Source: Rhodopirellula sp. (lineage in GTDB: Bacteria > Planctomycetota > Planctomycetia > Pirellulales > Pirellulaceae). From it: 34,642 bases of DNA. Within the stretch, counting starts at the first letter, position 1. Each line of letters begins with the position of its first letter. Under the pieces are notes generated by a model. It made no database searches. It saw only the letters and a program-made list of their open reading frames with translations, and was not told where the DNA came from. Location: positions 1 to 34,642 of the forward strand of contig NZHC01000007.1 in NCBI GenBank assembly GCA_002689655.1, written 5' to 3'. A program made the position numbers and the translations under genes. Below are positions 6,874-16,432 of this stretch, one piece after another.

Positions 6874-8056
6874 GACCGGCGCCTTCGGTGATTAGCCATG
6901 TCGCAATTTTGCAGGCATCCAGATAATCAGCGATGACCAGCCTTTCATCGGCTGTATGAATATTCCGTTGTCCGCATCCAAGTGTGACGGCTTCGATTCC
7001 GAGTCGGAATAACCAGTTGGCATCCAGCCCACCATCTGAAATTTCGGGAAACGGTTCGCGTCCCACCACGCGAACCGCATCACTTGCTGCAGCGATGGAG
7101 GGGTGATCCTCTGCAAGAGCAAAGGATTCGTAGTCAACATTGGAGGAGAATTCAACTGATCCAGCAGCACCTTCGTGGTTCGTGACTTCGGCAGCAGCTC
7201 GCTCAAAGGCCTGTCTGATTTCACTGACAATACGAGTTCTCATCTCAGCGCTATGGCTTCGTGCTTCGGCACGCAGAATGACTTCAGGTGTGATGACGTT
7301 GGTTGCTTCTCCACCCTGAAAGATACCGACGTTCGAAGTTCCAGCTTGATCTCCTTGTTGTACTTTTCCGAGCCACCCTCGCGTGTGCAGATCGGCGATG
7401 GCTCGAGACGCCATCACAATGGCGCTGGCACCTTCTTGAGGTGCAACACCGGCATGAGCTGGAATGCCAGTGACTTTGATACTCATGCGTTCGCCACCGA
7501 TGGCACCGATTGTCAGTTTTTCGACCGTCCCACCATCAAAGTTGAAGGCGCGGTCGACCTGTCCTACTTTGGTAATGTCCAGATTTCGGGCACCCTCAAG
7601 TCCGATCTCTTCCTGAACAAGGAAGCTGACCACCGCTGGGGGGAATTTTTTATCGCCCTGTTTAAGCCGTTCAATGATCGCGGTCAGGATGGCGCCACAG
7701 CCGGCTCTGTCATCAGCGCCCAGACCCGTCGGAGCACTGCTATGGACCTCGTCACCTTCTATCACCGGCTGGCTGCCAATACAGATTGGGACGGTGTCCA
7801 TGTGTGCGGAGAGCAGCGTGCGTGGCCCATTTCCGTTCCCGGGTAGGGAAACGATCAGGTTGCCGCAGTTTCCATCGAGTCTTGTGCGTGTTTCGGCACC
7901 ATCAAATTGAATTTGTGAGTCGGTGACGCCGGCTTCACGAAGCAGGTCGATGATCTTGGCTGCCACCGCAGCTTCGTCACCGCTGCGGCCCGGAATGGCG
8001 GTAATGGTCAGATATCGGTCGAGGGCGTGGTCGGTGTTGATTTCGTTATTTGTCAT
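6863..8056 (-). CDS. M20-family metallopeptidase (peptidase T-like)
   Basis: A 397-residue cytoplasmic zinc aminopeptidase/hydrolase of the M20 family. The di-zinc site is complete by motif: SAHMDTVP (His85, Asp87), GLGADDRAG (bridging Asp), QEEIGLEG (catalytic Glu pair), NFDGG (Asp) and the late His in NIHTADE. The lid domain contains GIPAHAGVAPQEGASAI. Layout and length match tripeptidase T-like proteins, but the exact peptide substrate is not determined. ATG at 8056 is taken as start; a GTG at 8104 in the same frame would add 16 residues that do not look conserved. Its 3' end overlaps the BFD-like gene by 11 bases. It is divergent from rlmN. Confidence 0.88.
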   Translation of the reverse strand: MTNNEINTDHALDRYLTITAIPGRSGDEAAVAAKIIDLLREAGVTDSQIQFDGAETRTRLDGNCGNLIVSLPGNGNGPRTLLSAHMDTVPICIGSQPVIEGDEVHSSAPTGLGADDRAGCGAILTAIIERLKQGDKKFPPAVVSFLVQEEIGLEGARNLDITKVGQVDRAFNFDGGTVEKLTIGAIGGERMSIKVTGIPAHAGVAPQEGASAIVMASRAIADLHTRGWLGKVQQGDQAGTSNVGIFQGGEATNVITPEVILRAEARSHSAEMRTRIVSEIRQAFERAAAEVTNHEGAAGSVEFSSNVDYESFALAEDHPSIAAASDAVRVVGREPFPEISDGGLDANWLFRLGIEAVTLGCGQRNIHTADERLVIADYLDACKIATWLITEGAGHEG

Positions 8057-8220
8057 GGGCAGGTTACACTCAGCGGCAGAGGGAACGGTGACGAACTCAC
8101 ACACAAATTAGGGCATCCGTTGGTTGTTGCCGAGTCACCTGATCGGCGAGCGGGCCCGGGAATGGGTCCAGAGCCCGGAAAACCTAACATTTCTATACTT
8201 TTTAAACGTGTCAACTTACT

Positions 8221-9351
8221 GTGAATCTACCCGTTATTGATTCCGGAAATCCATCGTCACCGGCTACGTCGGTGGATCATCGTAGACATTTGCTGGACCT
8301 CAGCGACGAGGATCTGAAGCAGTGGCTGATTGATCACGGGCAACCTGGTTTTCGAGCCAAACAGATTATTCACTGGGTCTTTCAACGTCGCGTTTCTGAT
8401 TTTCAGGAAATGAGTGACTTGCCCAAAGCGTTGCGAACACAGTTGGCTGAATCATTTCGTGTCTTAGTGACGACTCAGTCTGCCGTCGTTCAATCCACTG
8501 ATGGAACTGATAAGGTTTTGGTGGGATTACCCGATGGTGGTGAAGTTGAGTGTGTGCTGCTGCGAGATGGGTCGCGACGGAGCATTTGTGTTAGCAGTCA
8601 GGTCGGTTGCGCGATGGGCTGCGTTTTTTGTGCGAGCGGCCTTGATGGTGTGGATCGAAATCTCACCACCGGGGAAATTCTTGAGCAGATGTTATTGCTC
8701 CAGGCCAGACTCGAGGATACGGAGCGTCTGAGTCACATCGTCATGATGGGTATGGGCGAGCCACTTGCCAATTTGGATCGGGTGCTGGGCGCGTTGAATG
8801 TAGCTCGCAGTTCAGATGGGTTGGGGATCAGTCCCAGACGCATCACGATCAGTACCGTTGGTTTGCCCCCTGCGATTGATCGACTCGCCAATAATGGTAC
8901 GCCCTACAATTTGGCTGTCAGTCTGCATGCACCCAATGACCAGTTGAGAAATGAACTCGTTCCGGTCAACCAGAAGATTGGCATTGATCAGGTTCTGGAT
9001 GCTGCTGATCGCTATTTTGATAAGTCCGGGCGACGTTTGACCTTTGAATATGTTTTGCTTGGTGGGGTCAACGATTCGACAGACCAGGGGCGACAACTCG
9101 CGAAGTTATTGCGACATCGCACAGTGCTGCTCAATGTGATTCCATACAACCCCGTTGAAGGGTTGCCCTACGTGACTCCTAGCAAAGCATCCATTGCCGA
9201 ATTCCGACAGGTGTTGGAAGGGGGAGGCGTGAATGTAAAATTCCGTCAGCGTAAGGGGGATGATATCGATGCTGCCTGTGGGCAGTTGCGTCGTAACCGG
9301 GGAGCAACGACAGACCCAACCTCCGTTCACGCCGTTAGCCCTCCTCGATGA
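8221..9351 (+). CDS. rlmN: 23S rRNA (adenine2503-C2)- / tRNA adenine37 methyltransferase RlmN
   Basis: A 376-residue radical-SAM enzyme that methylates C2 of A2503 in 23S rRNA and, in known cases, A37 of some tRNAs. The cluster motif C130-x3-C134-x2-C137 stands in SQVGCAMGCVFCASG. The two cysteines needed for the methyl transfer are present: Cys123 (SICVSSQ) and Cys353 (DAACGQLR). GEPLANLDRV and SLHAPND are further family motifs, and YNPVEGLPY is near the end. The start is GTG at 8221, with no strong ribosome-binding site. Length is usual for the family. It is followed 179 bases later by an unrelated secreted glycosidase. Confidence 0.96.
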   Translation: MNLPVIDSGNPSSPATSVDHRRHLLDLSDEDLKQWLIDHGQPGFRAKQIIHWVFQRRVSDFQEMSDLPKALRTQLAESFRVLVTTQSAVVQSTDGTDKVLVGLPDGGEVECVLLRDGSRRSICVSSQVGCAMGCVFCASGLDGVDRNLTTGEILEQMLLLQARLEDTERLSHIVMMGMGEPLANLDRVLGALNVARSSDGLGISPRRITISTVGLPPAIDRLANNGTPYNLAVSLHAPNDQLRNELVPVNQKIGIDQVLDAADRYFDKSGRRLTFEYVLLGGVNDSTDQGRQLAKLLRHRTVLLNVIPYNPVEGLPYVTPSKASIAEFRQVLEGGGVNVKFRQRKGDDIDAACGQLRRNRGATTDPTSVHAVSPPR

Positions 9352-9530
9352 TTCACCGTGTTTGTTTCAAGGCCAACTTGCTGTCATTCAAGCTAGCGTT
9401 GCTTTGAAGTGAACATCAATCGAACGTTGGCATAGAAAAGTAACCCAAACATGTGATGCATGCATGTCAGTCAGCCGACGCTCTTGCGTTTGCTGGGTCA
9501 AGTTTTGATCTTTAAAAAGGTAAGAAGGCT

Positions 9531-11321
9531 ATGAGGTTGTACTGTTGCTTCATTCTCTTAACTCTGGCATCAGCTGCCAGTGGTGAATGGAAGGTATCTT
9601 CTGATGCAATTTTGACGCGTTGGGGCAAACAGGTCAAACCAGAAAATGCTTGGCAGGAGTATCCGCGACCCCAGTTTCGACGCGAAGACAATTGGAAGAA
9701 CCTGAATGGCTTGTGGCAGTATGGAGTTCGCAAGAGCGAGCAGGTTCCAAAAGTCTATCAGGGAGATATCCTTGTACCCTTTCCTGTGGAATCAGCGCTC
9801 AGTGGGGTGCAGCGACTGCTCGCCCCGGATGAGACGTTGTGGTATCGCCGCATGTTCCAACATCAGACTCCCAAGGGACATCGCACTCATTTGCATTTTG
9901 AGGCGGTGGATTATGAATGCACCGTTTACCTCAATGGAATGAAAATCGGTTCGCACAAAGGCAGTAGCGATCCATTCAAGTTTGACATCACAGATGCGTT
10001 ACATCCGGGTGATAACGAGTTGATTGTGAGAGTAATTGATAAGACTGCACCTTCTCAGACGTTGGGAAAGCAATCGCTGAAGCCGAAAGGAATTTATTAC
10101 ACTCGCGTTTCAGGGATTTGGCAGACCGTCTGGTTGGAGGATGTTCCTGAGCGGCATTTCCGCATGGTAAAAATGAAGCCAAGGATTACCGAGGGTACGT
10201 TGCGTGTGCTGCCAACGCTGGAAGGGGAACCGTTGAAGGCAGAGCGTATCGTGATCACCGTCCGTGATGGTGACCGTGTAGTTGGTGTTGCGGATGCCGC
10301 CTTAAGTGTTCGTATACCGGATCCAAAGTTGTGGTCGCCGGGAAATCCCAGTCTCTATGAAATCACGATGGAGCTGTTTGATGGTGAAGATCTGGTTGAT
10401 CGTGTCGAGTCGTATGCAGCCATGCGAGAGATAGGAACAGTTCGCGGACCAGCGGGGCAGATTCGCATGACATTAAATGGCAAAGTGGTGTTCCATTACG
10501 GTCCGTTAGATCAGGGTTGGTGGCCCGATGGGTTGTTGACACCGCCCAGTGATGCAGCGATGCGTTTTGATATTGATTACTTGAAGAAGTCCGGATTCAA
10601 CATGATCCGAAAGCACATCAAGGTTGAGTCACGGCGTTATTATGCTCATTGTGATCGAATTGGAATGATGATTTGGCAAGACATGCCTAGCACAGGCGGA
10701 AGACCATTTTGGAGTAAGCTTGCTCCCAATCCAGTGGAAGACGAATGGCCTGCAGATCAGCATGAGCAGTTTGTCAATGAATTGAAGTCGATGGTGGGAA
10801 GCCTTCGTAATCATCCATCAATTGTGATGTGGATTCCCTTCAATGAACGATGGGGGCAGCACGAGACCATTCGAGTTGGTCAGTTGATGGAGAATCTTGA
10901 TGTCACGCGTTTGGTCAACATTGCCAGCGGTGGTAACTTCTTTCCAGTTGGCGATGTTGTGGACCGACACAATTACCCAGAGCCGATGTTTCCGTTCGAG
11001 GATCAAAGGTTCAATGACTATGTGAAGGTGGTGGGCGAGTTTGGTGGCCATGGCCTGGTGGTCCCCGGTCACCAATGGAATTCGGAAATGCGAAATTGGG
11101 GATATGGAGACCTGCCGGCCACAAAGAACGAATACAAAAAACGCTATCGCCGGTCGTTTGAAGAACTCATGAAACTTCGTCGCCGAGGTGTGGCGGCAGG
11201 TGTTTATACGCAGACGACTGATGTTGAAGGTGAGGTCAACGGATTGATGACCTATGACCGCGAGGTTCAGAAGATGACAGCTGAAGAGTTGCGGGAATTA
11301 CATGCACCGGCTCGTTTCTGA
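9531..11321 (+). CDS. Secreted glycoside hydrolase family 2 enzyme
   Basis: A 596-residue GH2-type beta-glycosidase (beta-galactosidase, glucuronidase or mannosidase class). Residues 1-18 form a signal peptide (MRLYCCFILLTLASAASG), so it is exported. The order is a jelly-roll sugar-binding domain (about 40-220, with LHFEAVDYECTVYLNG), an immunoglobulin-like domain (about 230-330) and a TIM barrel. The acid/base is Glu439 in WIPFNERWGQ and the nucleophile is Glu503 in VVGEFGGHG, both where GH2 enzymes have them. RKHIKVESRRYY matches the barrel entry. AAGGTAAGAAGG before the ATG is a plausible ribosome-binding site. It is shorter than LacZ-type enzymes and lacks their C-terminal domains. The sugar specificity cannot be read from the sequence. 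Confidence 0.9.
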   Translation: MRLYCCFILLTLASAASGEWKVSSDAILTRWGKQVKPENAWQEYPRPQFRREDNWKNLNGLWQYGVRKSEQVPKVYQGDILVPFPVESALSGVQRLLAPDETLWYRRMFQHQTPKGHRTHLHFEAVDYECTVYLNGMKIGSHKGSSDPFKFDITDALHPGDNELIVRVIDKTAPSQTLGKQSLKPKGIYYTRVSGIWQTVWLEDVPERHFRMVKMKPRITEGTLRVLPTLEGEPLKAERIVITVRDGDRVVGVADAALSVRIPDPKLWSPGNPSLYEITMELFDGEDLVDRVESYAAMREIGTVRGPAGQIRMTLNGKVVFHYGPLDQGWWPDGLLTPPSDAAMRFDIDYLKKSGFNMIRKHIKVESRRYYAHCDRIGMMIWQDMPSTGGRPFWSKLAPNPVEDEWPADQHEQFVNELKSMVGSLRNHPSIVMWIPFNERWGQHETIRVGQLMENLDVTRLVNIASGGNFFPVGDVVDRHNYPEPMFPFEDQRFNDYVKVVGEFGGHGLVVPGHQWNSEMRNWGYGDLPATKNEYKKRYRRSFEELMKLRRRGVAAGVYTQTTDVEGEVNGLMTYDREVQKMTAEELRELHAPARF

Positions 11322-11389
11322 TTACCGGCATTCAAAATCCAAATCGCACCGCAGCGGTGATGCATCAGCTTTTTGACTTTCCGAGCCTT

Positions 11390-13675
11390 TCAGGCCAGGC
11401 CCCATTGTCGTCGCAGGAACCACTCAGTTGACATGGCTCCCGCAAAGATGCCGAACAGCAGCCAGCCTGTGAACGGTCCGTCTCCCAGCCGAAACTTTTC
11501 AATCACAGGTGTTTCCGCCAAGCTTCGACGGTCTTGGATGGTTGTGATCAGCTCATCAATGTTCTCCGGTAGAAAAGATGCACCGCCGTGGTCGGCGGTC
11601 AAATCCGCCAGCTGACTTAAGTAAACTGGATCGGCGAGCGGTTGAGCCAATTCTCGGCTTTCATCCACCACCTGAAAGGCCAGTTCTTCTTGTGGCAAAG
11701 TTGTATCGAGCGATTCCGCTCGCACTCGCAGTCGATAAAATCCAACCGCAAGTTCAGGAATGCGACCTCGGATCGCTTGAGTCATGCGGCTCGATTGGGA
11801 ACTGCTGCTTTCGGTATTGATATTCAGTGACGACACATCGCCATTGGAATCTACGATTTCCGCGATTAGCGGAGTTGGATCACTCTGTTCGCCTACTGCT
11901 TGTACTTCAGCACGAAATTCAGGTGGCTTGTCCGTTGCAAACCTGCGTGCGTCCATGGTGATTACGAGTTGGCTATCTGCGTTGTTTTCCCGCGATAGTA
12001 ACCACAAAACCAATTGTCGCCAGAAGCGGCGGTGTACTTCGTCGCGACCATACCTCCACCATCGCCAGGTCGAATCAAATGCAAGCGATGCTGTTCTTCC
12101 GCTGCCATACTCTCCGATCACCATCAGGGGATCACCCATTTCTGATTCCAGCAAAACCTGGATTCCGGGGGCAATTTTAGGCCCCAAAAGTCGGTTAGCT
12201 CCCAGCAAGGAAGGCAGGTCGTTCCATATCTTCGAGGGCGAATCACCACCAAAGTCGGTGATGGGATGAGAACGCGAAAGTCTGGGTTTCAGTTGTGTAT
12301 CGATTTGGCTCCCAGCAGCCGGGTTATTGGGGCCACCCGGGGAACGAACGCGACCCGAATTCATGCGGATGGGCATCACGGTAGCCAAAGGAGAATCAGC
12401 GTAACCACCGCCGCCATAGGCGTAAGAGCCACCCAGCGTTACCAGTCCAGCACCTTTTCCGATCGTATCTGCAAGCTGCTGCAACTGTTCATTGCCCAAC
12501 GCATCAGCGTGTAGATCACCGATGATGTAAATGTCGTAACGACCTTGGTCAAAAGCCCCGTCCAGATCGACTGGCCAACGGTCAACTGTGTCATTTGGAA
12601 TCCATTGATAATCAAGAGCGAGGTCTGGAAATCGTCTCAGTGAGCGTCGTAAGAATGTTTGTTCAAGTCTTGGATTTCCTTCCAAGTAGAGGATCCGTCC
12701 TCCACCCGCACGTACCTCGACAAATGCGACTTGGGCATTGTTCGTCGTAACCAGTTCTTTTTCGATGGCCACCGCCTCTGCTTTTAGCCGGTAGGTTCCC
12801 GGTTGAGGAGTCAGGATTGGGATACTGACCGACGTGACATCTGTTGCATTTGCAGGGACGATTTGCCGATTAGCAATTTCAGTAGTTTTTCCATTCGAGT
12901 CGATCCAAGTCAGTCGAACCGGGACATCGATGCCTGCCATTCCTCGCGTGGACAACTGAAACTTGACATCAAGTTCGTTGCCCGCAAAGAGCTGGTAGCT
13001 TTCTGGAAGTGCTTCGATGGCAGCATCGCGTGACGCTGATGCGCCGCCAGCAGGTCCGATAGGGACCGTCCATAATGGAACGCCAAGTGAGTTGAGGGTC
13101 TCGGCAACTCGCTGTGCTCCCGTGCCCTGTTGGTCAGCGGTCTGGGTGCCATCACCAACCAAAACGATTCCAGCCAGTGGCTGGCCTTGAGCTGCTTGCA
13201 TGGCACCTAACGCGGCTGCTGAGATGTCGGTGGTTTGGCCAGAAGGCAGTTCTGCCTTTAGCGAATTCACAGCAGGCGCCGCGATTGTTCTTGTTTGGGA
13301 GTCATAGGCCAGCAGCCGAACATCCAATTCACGGTCTAACCCAAGAATGCTGTCAGCAAGGCGTTTCCAGATTTCTAATTGTGTTTCCCAGCGTGAACTT
13401 CCGTCGCCATCTGGTAGCGTCATGCTGCGAGATGTATCGACTGCGATGACCAAAGCAGCTTCCGTTAGCTGGTTGTCGGTGCGGAACAGTGCCGGCCGAA
13501 AGGCGGCAAGCAGTAGGGCGAAAGCTGCCAACAGGCGCAGTGAGATCAGCCAGCGCCGCCGGGTCGGATTCTCGGTTGGCGGGGTAACGGCAAGAATCAC
13601 TCCAACGGTAACCGCCCCAACTGCCATGGTTAGCAGTAGTGATCCGTAAATCGGTTCGAAAGCAAAGGAGGTCAT
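11390..13675 (-). CDS. VWA-domain membrane protein with C-terminal GATase-like region
   Basis: A 761-residue inner-membrane protein. Two membrane segments stand at the N-terminus (about residues 10-30 and 42-60), then a von Willebrand A domain with an intact MIDAS motif, Asp80-Thr-Ser82-Arg-Ser84 (AVDTSRSM). An Ig/CARDB-like stretch follows (about 240-320). A class-I glutamine-amidotransferase-like fold comes next (about 330-540, RILYLEGNPRLEQ to SLAFDSTWRWWRYG), as in many planctomycete proteins of this build. A final membrane span lies near 735-755 (GWLLFGIFAGAMSTEW). The family is usually found next to MoxR and DUF58 genes; here those are absent and the gene follows a Usp-like gene by 51 bases. 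Function unknown; a surface or chaperone-like role is only a guess. Confidence 0.85.
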   Translation of the reverse strand: MTSFAFEPIYGSLLLTMAVGAVTVGVILAVTPPTENPTRRRWLISLRLLAAFALLLAAFRPALFRTDNQLTEAALVIAVDTSRSMTLPDGDGSSRWETQLEIWKRLADSILGLDRELDVRLLAYDSQTRTIAAPAVNSLKAELPSGQTTDISAAALGAMQAAQGQPLAGIVLVGDGTQTADQQGTGAQRVAETLNSLGVPLWTVPIGPAGGASASRDAAIEALPESYQLFAGNELDVKFQLSTRGMAGIDVPVRLTWIDSNGKTTEIANRQIVPANATDVTSVSIPILTPQPGTYRLKAEAVAIEKELVTTNNAQVAFVEVRAGGGRILYLEGNPRLEQTFLRRSLRRFPDLALDYQWIPNDTVDRWPVDLDGAFDQGRYDIYIIGDLHADALGNEQLQQLADTIGKGAGLVTLGGSYAYGGGGYADSPLATVMPIRMNSGRVRSPGGPNNPAAGSQIDTQLKPRLSRSHPITDFGGDSPSKIWNDLPSLLGANRLLGPKIAPGIQVLLESEMGDPLMVIGEYGSGRTASLAFDSTWRWWRYGRDEVHRRFWRQLVLWLLSRENNADSQLVITMDARRFATDKPPEFRAEVQAVGEQSDPTPLIAEIVDSNGDVSSLNINTESSSSQSSRMTQAIRGRIPELAVGFYRLRVRAESLDTTLPQEELAFQVVDESRELAQPLADPVYLSQLADLTADHGGASFLPENIDELITTIQDRRSLAETPVIEKFRLGDGPFTGWLLFGIFAGAMSTEWFLRRQWGLA

Positions 13676-13726
13676 CAGGAAATTCCGCCGATCAGGTCCG
13701 GCCAGTCGTGCTTGGTAGGGACTTAT

Positions 13727-14680
13727 TCAGCTGGTTTCGGGGACGTGTCCCGTGACGATCAGAATGGGATGGGGGCTTCTGCGAATGCGATCCTGAACAA
13801 ATCCTTGCCCAAATCGATCGTCGACTTCCAGAGGTAGCACCATTAACAGCTTTTTGGTGTCGTCCAGAGAATTAGGTGGCGCGACTTCGCCCGCAATTGG
13901 ATGCAACGCGTAGTTCATGCCAAGTGTTGTGGCTGTCTTTGCCATTGCACCATGAAGTGAATGATGCGTTTTGGTTAATGCCGCACTGAATTGTTCCGCA
14001 TCGATTTGAGCTTCGGGTTGAATTGCTTCGATGATGGAGCGAATATTTTCGAACTGTTCTTTTTCCAGCACAAGGTTCAGAGTGACATTGGCAGATTCTG
14101 CTGCCAAGCCAAAACTCCATGCTGCTGCTCTAGCTTCAACTTCGCACTCACTACCAACCACCATTTCGATTTGCTGAACACAATCGCGAAGTTGCTGGTC
14201 ATTACGCCGCATCACAATCATTGGTGTCGGGCAACGTGATAACATGACGTCCATGACAGTCCCAGCGCTGTCCGTACCAATGTTTTCGAACGAGCGACCA
14301 AAAGGACTGGGGAGAATCAGCAGGTCGACAGAAAGTTCCTTGAGTGCGGCAAGGATCGCATCATAGGAATCACCTTCCTGGCGTTGGATCGGACGTGCTC
14401 CGGATACTTCGGTCGCACGTGTCACTGCGAGGTCTTCGTCTTGCTCCGTTTTGCCATCTCGTGCGTCCAGCACCAACGTTTCTGTGTTGAATTTTTCTCT
14501 GAGAAAAGTTGCTGAGGCGAGTGTGTTGTCATCCTGTGATGAACCGTCAAGCACGACGAGAATGCGTGAAGGTTTGATCGGGGTTAGTGAGGCTGCAGGC
14601 CCAACTTGTGCCTTTTCGAACATCCGCATCGATGCATCGACTTCGCGATCCAGTTCATTAGCTTCTGAACCTGTGCTCAT
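13727..14680 (-). CDS. Universal stress protein (UspA)-like protein
   Basis: A 317-residue protein with one clear Usp domain in its first half. The beta1 strand is RILVVLDGSSQDDNTL, then LKELSVDLLILPSPF. The nucleotide-loop-like segment is FGRSFENIGTDSAGTVMDVM, followed by CPTPMIVMRR, where Usp proteins have the pattern G-x2-G-x9-G-S/T. The second half is a weaker Usp-like repeat ending RRSPHPILIVTGH. ATG at 14680 is chosen; the frame is open to a TTG at 14800, but the extra 40 residues look unconserved. It sits between a transporter gene and a VWA gene on the same strand. Usp domains are often paired with ion antiporters, and that may be its role here. Confidence 0.75.
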   Translation of the reverse strand: MSTGSEANELDREVDASMRMFEKAQVGPAASLTPIKPSRILVVLDGSSQDDNTLASATFLREKFNTETLVLDARDGKTEQDEDLAVTRATEVSGARPIQRQEGDSYDAILAALKELSVDLLILPSPFGRSFENIGTDSAGTVMDVMLSRCPTPMIVMRRNDQQLRDCVQQIEMVVGSECEVEARAAAWSFGLAAESANVTLNLVLEKEQFENIRSIIEAIQPEAQIDAEQFSAALTKTHHSLHGAMAKTATTLGMNYALHPIAGEVAPPNSLDDTKKLLMVLPLEVDDRFGQGFVQDRIRRSPHPILIVTGHVPETS

Positions 14681-14849
14681 TTTTTCCGCTTTCAACTTTC
14701 CCGCATCAGGCAGGATAAATGGTGGCAAATCTGATTTTAACTCAATAACAGTCGTCTGAGTACGCTGAAATGACACGGTCTGTGTGTCACGCTGTTGCAA
14801 GGCTCTAGTCCAGGATTCGCGTTTTTTTTGGTCTTATTCAATCGAGACT

Positions 14850-16271
14850 TCAGTGCGCAGTAAGAGCTGGAATCCAGCCTTCGTGATACACGAAGCCGAC
14901 ATAAAGGATGGCCCCGAGCACTTGGAATAACATGATCATGCCACCAAGTTTTAAGAACATTCCCCAGCCCACTGTCTCGTTGGCTTCGCGTTTCAGTGCG
15001 TAAATTGCAATGACACATGAAATGGATCCGATGGGTGTTCCATTGCCGCCAAGGTTGCAGCAGATGATCAAGGTCCACCACAGCGGTTCGGCAGGAACAC
15101 CGTTGCCTGATATGTCACGGACAATTGGGATCAGGGTCGCTGCCACAGGAATATTGTCGACAATGGAGCTGGCTACAGCAGAAAATATTCCTAACAAGGG
15201 AAGCAGGAGTGACATTTCATTGTCGGATAACGCGATCACTTGCTGGGCAACCCATGCCAACGCGCCGGTTTGTTTCACGCATCCAATGATGATGAAGAGG
15301 CCCATGAAGAACATGATGACAGTCCAGTTTACTTTTTGGATTGCATCTTCCACTCCTTTTCCAGCAAACAATAACGCTGCTGTTGCACCAACCATGGCGA
15401 TGAAGTCCATCCCGACGCCTAATTGTTGTGCGAATACAAAACCTAACACCGTTGCCATCAGGATGATTGCACTACGTAATAGGACCTTTCGATTTTCCAC
15501 CATCGCCCATGGGTCGAAGGTCTCAATTTGTTCGCGGAGCAGCGATTGTTCTTCTGCAGTTTGTTTCCAAGGCAGATCTTTGCGAAAGAAAAATCGCAGA
15601 CCGACGACTGCAATGATCAAACTGACCAAAGCATAAGGAAGGGAAATTTGTATGAATTGGGAGTAAGGGATACCTGCGGCGGTGCCAATCATGATGTTGG
15701 GCAGGCCGCTGGCAAAGGTCGCAATCGCACCACTGTTAGCGCAGATCGCGACGCTCAGCAGGAATGGCACCGGTTTGTAGTTCAGTGAACGACAGATCAC
15801 TAAGACCAACGAACTGAGGATCAGCATGGCAGGAACAATGGTCAGGACTGCCACAAATAGGAACGTGACGCCGCAAAGAGTTAGAAATAAAGTTGATGCT
15901 CTGCCGCCCGTGAATCGGACGATCCACATGCTGAGGAAATGAAATAAGCCACTTTTCCCGATGACATCCACCAGGATACCGGTGCCAATGATGACACCGA
16001 AGATGTTGAGGTCCTCCTCAAGCATCTCGTAGATCTTTTCGTATTCAAATAATCCCAGGGCGAGTGACAGGCTGATCAGAACGACCGCTCCGCACAACGC
16101 AGCCACCGTCTTGTGCATCGGTTCAATCGCTACCCCCACATAGGTGGCAAGCATGATCGCTGCAAAGAGCACCATGATCCATGGCGAAGACGGGGTGATT
16201 GAGGCCCCGTCAACACTGGAAGCGAGCAAGGGTAGAGACCCAAGGAATGAGTGCAGACACAGTGCGGACAT
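14850..16271 (-). CDS. ArsB/NhaD (SLC13-like) ion transporter
   Basis: A 473-residue integral membrane protein with about 11-12 spans, of the ion-transporter superfamily that includes NhaD Na+/H+ antiporters, ArsB and SLC13 carriers. The paired hairpin motifs are SGAIATFASGLPNIMIG (first half) and GGNGTPIGSISCVIAIYA (second half); VDNIPVAATLIPIV is the DNIP signature of NhaD-like members. I therefore favour a cation/proton antiporter over a carboxylate carrier, but the substrate is not settled. ATG at 16271 (GAAGG about 8 bases upstream) is preferred to the overlapping TTG at 16274. It heads a likely unit with a Usp-like and a VWA-domain gene, 169 bases before the first of these. Confidence 0.85.
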   Translation of the reverse strand: MSALCLHSFLGSLPLLASSVDGASITPSSPWIMVLFAAIMLATYVGVAIEPMHKTVAALCGAVVLISLSLALGLFEYEKIYEMLEEDLNIFGVIIGTGILVDVIGKSGLFHFLSMWIVRFTGGRASTLFLTLCGVTFLFVAVLTIVPAMLILSSLVLVICRSLNYKPVPFLLSVAICANSGAIATFASGLPNIMIGTAAGIPYSQFIQISLPYALVSLIIAVVGLRFFFRKDLPWKQTAEEQSLLREQIETFDPWAMVENRKVLLRSAIILMATVLGFVFAQQLGVGMDFIAMVGATAALLFAGKGVEDAIQKVNWTVIMFFMGLFIIIGCVKQTGALAWVAQQVIALSDNEMSLLLPLLGIFSAVASSIVDNIPVAATLIPIVRDISGNGVPAEPLWWTLIICCNLGGNGTPIGSISCVIAIYALKREANETVGWGMFLKLGGMIMLFQVLGAILYVGFVYHEGWIPALTAH

Positions 16272-16432
16272 CAAAGGCCTTCAAGCACTTGGTTGGACGA
16301 ATTCGATGCTGTTCGAGTCAACAAGGCTAGCGCGTTGATGCGAATTCAACAATCCCTGTCCGGAAATTGCCTCTTTTCAGAAGTGCTCGGGACCTGGGCG
16401 GATGGACTCATTCGAAGCAACTCTACCCCGAT

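Noticed and set aside
11340-11389. Hairpin between the GH2 gene and the VWA gene as a bidirectional terminator
   Set aside because: The stem is only 5 bp with a 3-nt loop, and no T-tract follows it directly on either strand.
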